From JAENVU01 sp046598395 (GTDB taxonomy: Bacteria > Actinomycetota > Acidimicrobiia > IMCC26256 > JAENVU01), in the NCBI GenBank assembly GCA_046598395.1, contig JBKJIQ010000050.1, positions 1 to 64,000 of the forward strand: a stretch of DNA of 64,000 nucleotides, given 5' to 3'. The notes under the pieces are model-generated. The model searched no databases. It worked only from the letters and a program-made list of their open reading frames with translations, and was not told the DNA's origin. Below, piece by piece: positions 57,115 through 64,000 of the stretch. The number at the start of each line of letters is the position of its first letter. The stretch's first letter is position 1. Position numbers and translations under genes: made by a program.

Positions 57115-58590
57115 ATGGCAACAGCACCGGCCGGCTGGTACGCGGATCCGAACGATGCGTCCCAGCTGCGCTATTGGGACGGCTCGGTCTGGACGGATCA
57201 CTTCGCACCCGCCCAGCAGCCCGACGTGCTGGCTCCGGCTCCTGCACCTGCCGTTGCACCCGACCCATCGCCAATTGTGGCAACAGCGACTGCTGAGCGT
57301 GACGTGCTCATCCCGAGCGCAGTTCTAGAGAAGCCGAAGGGTGGGCTGTTTGGGGGCAAGAAGGCCTTGGAGGAAGAAAACACCGAACTCCGTTCTGCGT
57401 TGGCATCGCTCGGCGCGACGGAACGCGAGCAGATTCGAGCCGATATCGCGCGGCTCTTGGTCGAACGGGACCAGCTCGTCGCTCGAAGCGCGGCCGAGCG
57501 GCAACAAGCCGAGGGTGAACTCGTAGAACTGCGGGCGGAGGTCATCGAGGTTCGAGAGCTGGTCATGCTCCAGGAGGTCGGCATCTACGAGTACCGGCAT
57601 CCGCTGGATTCGTCGCTCGACTACAAGGACCAGCTGTCGGGCCTGCAAGGAAGAATCAAGCTGATGGCCCGCGAGGGCATGGCAGTCCACGGGGCCACGA
57701 ACTGGACGGTCAACGGTTCGGAGAAGGAAGGCACCCGGATGGTGCGCGACTTCTCCAAGCTGATGCTGCGCGCATACAACAACGAAGCGGACAACGCGGT
57801 ACGGAGCATGAAGCCCTACGCGCTGGACTCGGCAGTAGGGCGACTCGACAAGGCACGACAGACGATCTCCAAGCTCGGCAAGACCATGAGCATTGAGGTC
57901 ACCGAGCAGTACCACCGGGCCCGGGTAGAGGAGTTGGAGCTGACCGCCGACTACGTCGCCAAGGTCGCCGAAGAGAAGGAACGCAACCGCGACGAACGCG
58001 CTCGCCTCCGTGAGGACGAGCAGGCCCGGCGCGAGTACGAGCGTGAGAAGGCGCGGCTGGAGAAGGAAGCCGCCCACTACGCCTCGGCGCTGGCCGCGCT
58101 CCAAGCCAAGGGTGACCACGCCGGTGCGGCAGATACCGAAGCGAAGTTGGCGGAGATCCAGGCTGCCATCGAAGGGGTCGACCAACGGTCCGCGAACACT
58201 CGCGCGGGCTACGTCTACATCATCTCGAACATCGGCGCGTTCGGTGAGCGGATGGTGAAGATCGGGATGACCAGGCGGCTCGAACCGATGGACCGCGTTC
58301 GGGAACTCGGCGATGCTTCCGTACCGTTCCGCTACGACGTACACGCACTTGTGTTCAGCGACGATGCCGTTGGCCTCGAAGGAAACCTCCATGAGGCACT
58401 GAGCCACAAGCGCGTGAACATCGTCAACCGACACCGGGAGTTCTTCTACGTCACGCCGGTTGAGGTGCGTGAGGTGTTGACCCAGTTCCAGGGGAACCTG
58501 CTGAGCTTCGAAGAGTTTCCTGAGGCACTCGAATGGCGTCAGAGCGAGAACATGCGAGGGGACGGTCAGCCCACCGATCCGTCAAGCTGA
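57115..58590 (+). CDS. DUF2510-DUF4041-GIY-YIG (T5orf172/MUG113) protein
   Basis: 491-residue multi-domain protein. Residues 6-30 are DUF2510 (GWYADPNDASQLRYWDGSVW). After a Pro/Ala linker, a coiled coil begins near 75. The DUF4041 part has EVGIYEYRHPLDSSLDYKDQL, WTVNGSEKEGTRMVRDFSKL and MLRAYNNEAD, followed by a long charged coiled coil. The C-terminus is a GIY-YIG-like nuclease of the T5orf172 group: GYVYIISNIGAFGERMVKIG, RRLEPMDRVRELGDASVPF, LEGNLHEAL. Relatives occur in phages and defence islands. GAAGGG lies before ATG 57115. Confidence 0.85.
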   Translation: MATAPAGWYADPNDASQLRYWDGSVWTDHFAPAQQPDVLAPAPAPAVAPDPSPIVATATAERDVLIPSAVLEKPKGGLFGGKKALEEENTELRSALASLGATEREQIRADIARLLVERDQLVARSAAERQQAEGELVELRAEVIEVRELVMLQEVGIYEYRHPLDSSLDYKDQLSGLQGRIKLMAREGMAVHGATNWTVNGSEKEGTRMVRDFSKLMLRAYNNEADNAVRSMKPYALDSAVGRLDKARQTISKLGKTMSIEVTEQYHRARVEELELTADYVAKVAEEKERNRDERARLREDEQARREYEREKARLEKEAAHYASALAALQAKGDHAGAADTEAKLAEIQAAIEGVDQRSANTRAGYVYIISNIGAFGERMVKIGMTRRLEPMDRVRELGDASVPFRYDVHALVFSDDAVGLEGNLHEALSHKRVNIVNRHREFFYVTPVEVREVLTQFQGNLLSFEEFPEALEWRQSENMRGDGQPTDPSS

Positions 58591-58662
58591 GTAACAAACG
58601 GGGCACGCAGGCGCGCTTGAGCCTTGTTCGTCGAGGCCCCCGTTCAAGACCGCAGAAATTTG

Positions 58663-58747
58663 CGGAGGGAGAGGGATTCGAACCCTCGGTGAGTTTCCCC
58701 ACACACGCTTTCCAAGCGTGCCGATTCGGCCGCTCTCGCACCCCTCC
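58663..58747 (-). tRNA. tRNA-Ser (anticodon GGA)
   Basis: 85-nt class II tRNA. Acceptor GGAGGGG pairs with TCCCTCC (one G-T), discriminator G; CCA is not encoded. Anticodon stem CACGC/GCGTG encloses TTGGAAA, anticodon GGA. Long variable arm and T-loop GTTCGAATCC present. It marks the right edge of the accessory island. Confidence 0.95.
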
Positions 58748-58813
58748 GGGCGCCTCGCGAACGAGACGTCGAGCCGATGATGGTAGTTGCATGCCCCCTG
58801 CTACCCTGCTCCG

Positions 58814-59035
58814 GCGGACCGTGCTAGGTGGGGAGTCTGTGGTGCCCTGTACCCCAAATCCACATGTGGGGGGCTGAATCCCCGCCCAAGGCTCGAGCCG
58901 GAATGGGAAAGGCGACTCGCACGCAGCGTCGAGGGCCGGGTCCTGCGCAACGAGATCTCGTGAACCGAGTCAGATCCGGAAGGAAGCAGCTCTCAGCGGG
59001 CCCTCTCGTGTGCCGCAGGGTTGCCTGGTCTGAGC
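58814..59035 (+). ncRNA. ffs: large bacterial signal recognition particle RNA (Alu-domain type)
   Basis: The 5' part (GTGCTAGGTGGGGAGTCTGT, then GGTGCCCTGTACCC) is the Alu-domain sequence of long bacterial SRP RNAs. The 3' part contains the invariant SRP54-binding stem loop, GAGTCAGATCCGGAAGGAAG with CAGC following, and ends in GTGTGCCGCAGGGTTGCCTG. The terminal segments GGACC and GGTC can pair. Total length is about 215-220 nt. Position directly upstream of dnaX-ybaB-recR is the common arrangement. A TACCCT at 58802-58807 may be its -10 box. Confidence 0.85.
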
Positions 59036-59150
59036 CGGCGACGGGACCCGCGTCTCATTGCGTCTTGTCGACGGCGGGTGCACGGTCCGCACTCGTGCCC
59101 CACCGCGTGTTCTCGGGCGGAGCATCCGCGGTCTCTGCGGGGCGCGTCGG

Positions 59151-59156
59151 TACCAT
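59151..59156 (+). promoter_or_regulatory. -10 box TACCAT, leaderless start
   Basis: TACCAT lies 8 nt before GTG 59165. Confidence 0.4.
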
Positions 59157-59164
59157 CTCGAACT

Positions 59165-59983
59165 GTGGCGGAGGGAGCCGGAAACGGCGTTGTTGCGCGC
59201 GGTTTCACGCGCTCGGGGCCGGCCACCACGGCTCGCGCGGGTGCTCCCATTCGGTTGGCCGTCGCGGTGGTGTTCGGACTTGCAATCGTGAGTGTTCTGT
59301 CGTTCTCCACGCCCGGTGGTGCTCGGGTGTTGACGCCGACCTCGGTGCGCACCGCCGTGCTCTCCGCGGATGGCACGGACACCTATGCACTCGCGACGCC
59401 AAACAGTTCGGTCCGCGCGATTGCACCTGTGAGTAACACCGGCGGGAACCTGCGGACGGTCTTCTGGCCATCCGACGCGCCTGCGCAGCCGGATGAGTTG
59501 ACGTGTGCCACCTGGACTGGGGCGCCGAGCGATCGAACCCAGCAGGGTGCGGCGTTGCGGGTGTCCACGTCGCCCACCGGCGCGGTCCGTGCCGTCACGG
59601 TCACGAAGAATGTCTATTTGGACCCGACCGGCGTCTTCAATGTTCACATCTGGAACGAAGCGACGAACACCATCGAGTGGATCACAAACGTGGACCTCCG
59701 GCCGACGTTTTCGCAGCCGACACTTCCTGGCGTGACGCCTGCGGCCCGTCCACTGCCGTGGCGGTTGTGCGCTCGCGTCGCGGCCATGACCTTGGAGTTC
59801 AAGGCATGGCGGACCGAGGAATCCGAACCCGCATGGGGTGATCCGGCCCACGGAGCCACGGTCCAGCTCCCCGAGAATGCGCCACGTGTGGGATACGCCG
59901 GTTGGTATGTCGGTCATCTCCAACCGGGGACCGCCGCATCGTTCACCGAGCTCGAGAGCGCGCCGTACGTGCCTGCTCGATAG
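59165..59983 (+). CDS. membrane-anchored or secreted hypothetical protein
   Basis: 272-residue protein: a short basic N-terminus, one hydrophobic segment (APIRLAVAVVFGLAIVSVLS) acting as signal peptide or anchor, and an extracytoplasmic domain with Thr/Val-rich strands such as AVTVTKNVYLDPTGVFNVHI and APRVGYAGWYVGHLQPG. The two cysteines (TCATW and RLCARV) may form a disulfide. No family recognised. GTG 59165 is used because of the -10 box; the longer open frame from 59021 would overlap the SRP RNA. It sits between ffs and dnaX. Confidence 0.65.
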   Translation: MAEGAGNGVVARGFTRSGPATTARAGAPIRLAVAVVFGLAIVSVLSFSTPGGARVLTPTSVRTAVLSADGTDTYALATPNSSVRAIAPVSNTGGNLRTVFWPSDAPAQPDELTCATWTGAPSDRTQQGAALRVSTSPTGAVRAVTVTKNVYLDPTGVFNVHIWNEATNTIEWITNVDLRPTFSQPTLPGVTPAARPLPWRLCARVAAMTLEFKAWRTEESEPAWGDPAHGATVQLPENAPRVGYAGWYVGHLQPGTAASFTELESAPYVPAR

Positions 59984-59986
59984 GGT
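59981..59986 (+). promoter_or_regulatory. -10 box TAGGGT, leaderless start of dnaX
   Basis: TAGGGT overlaps the preceding stop codon and lies 8 nt before ATG 59995. Confidence 0.4.
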
Positions 59987-59994
59987 CGGGCTCG

Positions 59995-61932
59995 ATGTCA
60001 TTCCAAGCCCTCTATCGCAAGTACCGCCCCCAACGGTTTGAGGAGCTGGTCGGCCAGGATCACATCACCACCGCGTTGCGCAACGCGGTACGGGATGGTC
60101 GTGTCGGCCATGCGTATCTCTTCTCGGGGCCAAGAGGCAATGGCAAGACCACCACGGCGAGAATCCTCGCCAAGGCACTGAACTGCTTAGACCTGGAAGC
60201 CGACGGCGAGCCCTGCGGCGCGTGTGAGAACTGCGTCTCGATCGCGGCCGGGACCTTCGGTGACCTGATCGAGATGGACGCAGCCTCGCAACGCGGTGTG
60301 GACGAAGCCCGCGATCTGGTCTCGCGGATCAGCCTCGGGCTCGGCGCAACATCGAAGCGCAAGGTGTACCTCCTCGACGAGGTGCACATGCTCACGACCG
60401 CAGCCTCGAACACGTTGCTGAAGACGATCGAGGAACCGCCTGCTCATGTGGTGTTCATCCTCGCCACGACCGAGCCGGAAAAGGTGCTGGCGACCATCCG
60501 GTCGCGGACCCAACACTTCGAGTTCAAGTACCTCACCGTCGACGAGTTGAGCGGACTGCTCGCGTCGGTCTTGGGTGACGAAGGTGTGGTCTTCGAACCC
60601 GACGCCCTCGCGATTCTGGCGCGCGCCGCCGGTGGTTCGGCGCGCGACGCCGAGTCGTTGCTCGACCTCGTGCTGGCCACGGGTGAATCGGTCACAGTGG
60701 CCGCCGTCGAGTCGGCACTCGGCGGAGCACCGTTCGAACTGCGCATGGCGATCCTCGATGCCATCGCGGCCGAAGACGTTGCGGGTGTGCTCTTGGGTGT
60801 GGCGGCGCTGCTTGATGCCGCCCATGACCCGCGTCGGATTGCCGAGGGTCTGCTGCGCGCCTTGCGCGATGCCTTCGTGAGTGTTGCCGCAAGCGGCCGG
60901 GTCGAGATCGACGAGCCCGAAGAAACGCAGGTCCGCCTACGCGCGGTGGGCGAGACCATGGGGAATGCGGCGCTCGTGCGCGCGTTGGAGACGTTGGGCC
61001 AAGCCGTGGTGGACATGCGCGGCACCGATGCCGCGGATCCGAGACTGGTGTTGGAGATCGCGTTGGTGCGACTCGCGCGACGCGAGACCGCGAACGCAGT
61101 GGCGTCACTCACTGATCGAGTCGAGCGGCTCGAAGCTCGTCTGGGCGATGGTGCAGTGGGCGGAGTCTCCGCGCCCCCCACAACTCCGGCGGCTCCTCGC
61201 GCGAGCAGCCCGTCGCGGTCTGCGCGTCCGTCGGCGTCGCGGGCCGAGCGTCCGGAGGCCGCGCCCCCATCGGCCGGGCCTGCACCGGCCAACCCCACCG
61301 CGGCCGAGGAAGCGGCGACACCAAGGGTGAAGCCCCCGGCACTGGGAGCGCTGCGCCGGGCCAAGGCAGAAGCCGCCGGTTCCGAGCCGGCACCGCCCAC
61401 GCCCACCCCGCCGGATCCCAAATCGCCAGCTCCTGGGAAGGCATCCCGCTCCGGCGACGGAGCGGAGGCGGTCGGCGAGATCACCTTCGCCCTCGACGAC
61501 GTGATTGTGGCGTGGGCCGCGGTGATCGAGAGCCTGCCGCGCTCGCTCCAGGCCGGGATCATGGAAGCGCAACCGGTGCGGGTCGATGGCAACGTGATCG
61601 TCTTCGGTGTGGCGCGGACCCATATCGACACCGTGAAGCCCAAGTTCCAAAAGGATGCCCACTCGATCCGCGAAGCGTTCATTCGCGAACTCGGAACCGC
61701 GCCCCGGTTCATGTTCACCGCGCATGAGTGGGCGCCCGGCGACGAACCCCCGCATCGCCGTCACGACGGATCCGAACCGGAACCAACGCCCCTCGAGGTT
61801 GAACCCGTGGAGTTTCTCGAACCCCATGAGATGGTTGACGCGCCGATCACCGAGGGTGCAGCAGTAGATTCGGTGTCCCGTCTCACGGACGCGTTCGGCG
61901 CGACCGTGGTGGAAGAACAGCCGAAGTCTTAG
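59995..61932 (+). CDS. dnaX: DNA polymerase III subunit gamma/tau
   Basis: 645-residue clamp-loader ATPase. SFQALYRKYRPQRFEELVGQ is the family N-terminus; Walker A is GPRGNGKTTTARIL; the zinc-binding part is CLDLEADGEPCGACENC; the Walker B region is VYLLDEVHML; the sensor region is TTEPEKVLATIRSRTQHFEF. After about residue 380 come a Pro/Ala-rich linker and a C-terminal tau-like domain (DDVIVAWAAVIESLPRSLQA, PKFQKDAHSIREAFIRELG) for contact with the polymerase. First gene of dnaX-ybaB-recR. Confidence 0.95.
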   Translation: MSFQALYRKYRPQRFEELVGQDHITTALRNAVRDGRVGHAYLFSGPRGNGKTTTARILAKALNCLDLEADGEPCGACENCVSIAAGTFGDLIEMDAASQRGVDEARDLVSRISLGLGATSKRKVYLLDEVHMLTTAASNTLLKTIEEPPAHVVFILATTEPEKVLATIRSRTQHFEFKYLTVDELSGLLASVLGDEGVVFEPDALAILARAAGGSARDAESLLDLVLATGESVTVAAVESALGGAPFELRMAILDAIAAEDVAGVLLGVAALLDAAHDPRRIAEGLLRALRDAFVSVAASGRVEIDEPEETQVRLRAVGETMGNAALVRALETLGQAVVDMRGTDAADPRLVLEIALVRLARRETANAVASLTDRVERLEARLGDGAVGGVSAPPTTPAAPRASSPSRSARPSASRAERPEAAPPSAGPAPANPTAAEEAATPRVKPPALGALRRAKAEAAGSEPAPPTPTPPDPKSPAPGKASRSGDGAEAVGEITFALDDVIVAWAAVIESLPRSLQAGIMEAQPVRVDGNVIVFGVARTHIDTVKPKFQKDAHSIREAFIRELGTAPRFMFTAHEWAPGDEPPHRRHDGSEPEPTPLEVEPVEFLEPHEMVDAPITEGAAVDSVSRLTDAFGATVVEEQPKS

Positions 61933-61940
61933 GGAGTCCC

Positions 61941-62270
61941 GTGACCAAATCGAAGCCTCCGATGAACAACATGATGCGCCAGGTCCAGCAGATGCAGGAG
62001 GACATGTTCGCCGCGCAGGCTGCGCTGGCCGAGACGCAAGTGGAAGGCAGCGCCGGCGGTGGGATGGTGAAGGCCACCGTCACCGGTACGGGTGATCTCA
62101 TCTCCATCACCCTGGCCCCGGATGTCGTGGACCCCGACGACATCGAGATGTTGCAGGATCTCGTGGTGGCCGCGGTCGCGGATGCGAATCGCGCCGCGCA
62201 GGCGTTGCAGTCCGAGCGCATGGGCGGCGTCACCGGCGGTATGGACTTGAGCGCGTTCGGCCTTGGCTAG
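61941..62270 (+). CDS. YbaB/EbfC nucleoid-associated protein
   Basis: 109-residue DNA-binding protein. NNMMRQVQQMQEDMFAAQAALAE starts the family helix, VEGSAGGGMVKATVTGTGDL the sheet, and DIEMLQDLVVAAVADANRAAQAL the final helix. GTG start 61941, 8 bp after dnaX; recR follows 18 bp later. This order is conserved across bacteria. Confidence 0.93.
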   Translation: MTKSKPPMNNMMRQVQQMQEDMFAAQAALAETQVEGSAGGGMVKATVTGTGDLISITLAPDVVDPDDIEMLQDLVVAAVADANRAAQALQSERMGGVTGGMDLSAFGLG

Positions 62271-62288
62271 ACCCGAGCGGCTCACGCG

Positions 62289-62897
62289 ATGACATCGGTC
62301 TACGCGGGCCCCGTCCAACGTCTGATCGACGAACTCGGCCGTCTCCCCGGAATCGGTCCCAAGTCGGCCCAGCGCGTGGCGTTCTATCTGCTGCGCGTGG
62401 CGCCCGAAGACGCGCGGCGTCTGGCCGCGTCCATCGTCGAGGTCAAAGAAAAGATCTCGTGGTGTCGGCGGTGCTTCAACATCGCCGAAGGTGAGCTGTG
62501 TCAGTTCTGCCTCGACGATCGCCGCGACCGCACCGTGATCTGTGTGGTGGAAGAACCGCGCGACATCGTCGCGGTGGAGCGGACCCAAGAGTTCCGTGGC
62601 TCGTATCACGTGCTCCAGGGCACGATCTCTCCAATCGAAGGGATCGGGCCCGACCAGTTACGGATCAAGGAGCTGCTGAGCAGGCTCAGCCCCGATGGGG
62701 TCACCGAGGTGATCCTGGCCACGAACCCGAACACCGATGGCGAGGTCACCGCGATGTACCTGGCGCGGGCGTTGAGTGACAGTGGAGTTCGGGTGACGAG
62801 GATCGCGAGCGGACTCCCCGTGGGTGGTGACCTCGAGTACGCGGATGAGGTCACCCTCGGCCGTGCGCTGGAAGGCCGACGGCTTCTGGAGCCCTGA
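62289..62897 (+). CDS. recR: recombination protein RecR
   Basis: 202-residue ring-forming DNA repair protein that works with RecF/RecO in RecA loading. LPGIGPKSAQRVAFYLL is the N-terminal HhH motif, WCRRCFNIAEGELCQFCLD the C4 zinc finger, and VICVVEEPRDIVAVERTQEF and HVLQGTISPIEGIGPDQL the Toprim part. Length and all motifs are normal. Last gene of the dnaX operon; convergent with metX. Confidence 0.96.
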   Translation: MTSVYAGPVQRLIDELGRLPGIGPKSAQRVAFYLLRVAPEDARRLAASIVEVKEKISWCRRCFNIAEGELCQFCLDDRRDRTVICVVEEPRDIVAVERTQEFRGSYHVLQGTISPIEGIGPDQLRIKELLSRLSPDGVTEVILATNPNTDGEVTAMYLARALSDSGVRVTRIASGLPVGGDLEYADEVTLGRALEGRRLLEP

Positions 62898-62925
62898 GCC
62901 CTCGAGTGATTCCGCGCGTCGGGAT

Positions 62926-64000
62926 TCAGGCGAGCGCGGTGCGGACGAGCGTGCCGACGGCCTCGTGTTCGGTGAGGAATCCGTCGTGACCATCGAGTGA
63001 GTCGATGATGGTCAGCGGCTGAGCGCCGGGGATGAGTGCGGCGAGCTCGTGTTGCAGGCGCGGTGGATAGAGCCGATCCGTCGCGATACCCGCGAGTGTG
63101 ACCACACCACTCACGCGAGCGAGCGCGGTGGCGATCCCACCGCGGCCGCGGCCAACGTCGTGGGTGTTCATGGCCCGAGACAGGGTGACGTACGTGTTGG
63201 CGTCGAAACGGGACGCAAGCTTCTCGCCGTGGTACTCGAGGTAGGACTCGATCGCGTACCGGCCGCCTTCGAGCGGTTGTTCGTCGCCTTGATGGCCCGC
63301 GCCGAAGCGCGTATCGAACTCGACCTCGGACCGATACGACACCTGACCGATTCCGCGTGCGAGCGACATCCCCCGCCAGGGGCCATCGCCGGGCGCGGCG
63401 TCGTAGTAGTCGCCACCCTGATACGCCGGGTCGGCTTGGATCGCACGGATCTGGAGCGAACACAACGCGATTTCTTCAGCAGTGGAGCGCGCTCCGCACG
63501 CGATGATCACGGCGCGCGGGACGCGGTGGGGAAACGACACCGCCCATTCGAGCGCGCGCTGTCCGCCCATCGAACCACCCACGACCGCCGACCACTGTTC
63601 GATACCGAGGACGTCGGCCAATGCGGCCTCCACCACCACTTGGTCCCGAATCGTGACGACCGGAAATCGCGAGCCGTAGGCCGCGCCGGTCGCCGGGTCG
63701 GTGGAGGCCGGTCCGGTGGTGCCCTGGCATCCACCGAGCACGTTGGGGCACACCACGAAGAACCGATCGGTGTCGATCGCACGACCGGGTCCCACGATCG
63801 TGTCCCACCAACCCACCAGGGAGTGTCCGGGACCGGCCGGTCCGTAGGCATGGCTGTCTCCGGTGAGGGCGTGCAGCACCAGGAGCGCGTTCGACCGATC
63901 GGAGTTCAGTTCGCCCCAAGTCTCGTAGGCCACGGTCACGTGCGCAAGCTGTCCGCCGGTTTCGAGCACGTGTGCTCGTGCGTCGAACAGCGTCGCGAAC
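62926..64000 (-). CDS. metX: homoserine O-acetyltransferase family protein (5' end outside window)
   Basis: At least 358 residues of an alpha/beta-hydrolase acyltransferase that activates homoserine for methionine synthesis. VTVAYETWGELNSDRSNALLV opens the core; SAVVGGSMGGQRALEW holds the nucleophilic serine; AGIATDRLYPP the acid aspartate; DGHDGFLTEH the catalytic histidine. The reading frame stays open to base 64000 (FATLFDARAHVLETGG), so the true start lies outside; GTG 63969 is internal. Acetyl or succinyl donor cannot be decided. Functionally linked to metF at 45461. Confidence 0.92.
   Translation of the reverse strand, partial: FATLFDARAHVLETGGQLAHVTVAYETWGELNSDRSNALLVLHALTGDSHAYGPAGPGHSLVGWWDTIVGPGRAIDTDRFFVVCPNVLGGCQGTTGPASTDPATGAAYGSRFPVVTIRDQVVVEAALADVLGIEQWSAVVGGSMGGQRALEWAVSFPHRVPRAVIIACGARSTAEEIALCSLQIRAIQADPAYQGGDYYDAAPGDGPWRGMSLARGIGQVSYRSEVEFDTRFGAGHQGDEQPLEGGRYAIESYLEYHGEKLASRFDANTYVTLSRAMNTHDVGRGRGGIATALARVSGVVTLAGIATDRLYPPRLQHELAALIPGAQPLTIIDSLDGHDGFLTEHEAVGTLVRTALA

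Noticed and set aside
1..64000. CRISPR array, prophage or complete insertion sequence
   Set aside because: No regularly spaced repeats, phage structural genes or paired terminal inverted repeats were found; only fragments of IS3, IS6 and an integrase.

Overview
The window is G+C-rich, densely coded chromosomal DNA from a high-GC Gram-positive bacterium, most likely an uncultured member of the class Acidimicrobiia (Actinobacteria). This is inferred from several features seen together: two tandem resuscitation-promoting-factor-like secreted enzymes, the actinobacterial phosphatase/DUF3090/SCO1664 trio, DUF3151, an F420-type FrhB protein, an Lsr2-like DNA-binding tail, DUF2510, a long Alu-domain SRP RNA directly before dnaX-ybaB-recR, and a strong leaderless start pattern (TANNNT 6-8 nt before the start codon at about 15 genes).

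Layout. 1-6.3 kb is accessory DNA: an ABC ATPase cut by the window edge, an excisionase-like HTH gene, the 3' part of a tRNA-Arg(ACG) beside an integrase remnant (an old integration site), an AlbA_2/RecG-like regulator with an operator-like repeat array, and two broken small genes. 6.3-14.7 kb carries a phosphoesterase, a secreted beta-helix protein, a GT39-type membrane glycosyltransferase, a branched-chain amino-acid-type binding lipoprotein, a secreted two-propeller protein with no normal start codon in the expected place, and a phosphonate-monoester-hydrolase-like sulfatase. 15-24.9 kb is core: two Rpf-like proteins, an ABC1 kinase, Fpg/MutM, Lgt, a LolD/FtsX-type ABC pair, a conserved hypothetical and PurE.

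24.9-33.8 kb is a compact oxidative-stress/iron-handling block: low-affinity iron permease-like protein, AI-2E family protein, KatE-type catalase, an amber-interrupted hemerythrin, DUF6766-like membrane protein, phospholipase D-like protein, Fe/Mn superoxide dismutase, and an encapsulated-ferritin homologue with no encapsulin and no targeting tail. 33.9-49.4 kb is again housekeeping: a nitronate-monooxygenase-like enzyme, GDP-mannose dehydratase, DUF3151, the phosphatase-DUF3090-SCO1664 operon, a fatty-acyl-AMP ligase, an FrhB-NhaA pair, an Nramp-like transporter, MetF, a GGDEF-EAL protein, tRNA-Ser(CGA), TadA and a VOC protein.

49.5-58.6 kb is the most rearranged part. It holds an ERCC4-nuclease/Lsr2-tail fusion, a VapBC-type pair, two copies of a DUF433-DUF5615 toxin-antitoxin module 4,719 bp apart (one fused across an internal deletion), IS3 and IS6 transposase scraps joined end to end, a SpoIIE-type phosphatase, an intact second hemerythrin, a frameshifted composite pseudogene, and a DUF2510-DUF4041-GIY-YIG protein. 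It ends at tRNA-Ser(GGA), after which core genes resume: SRP RNA, a membrane-anchored hypothetical, dnaX, ybaB, recR and, on the opposite strand, metX running off the window.

No CRISPR array, rRNA operon, complete insertion sequence or intact prophage is visible. The 'undescribed system' candidates are best sought in the 49.5-58.6 kb island, in the 24.9-33.8 kb stress block, and in the secreted double-propeller protein.
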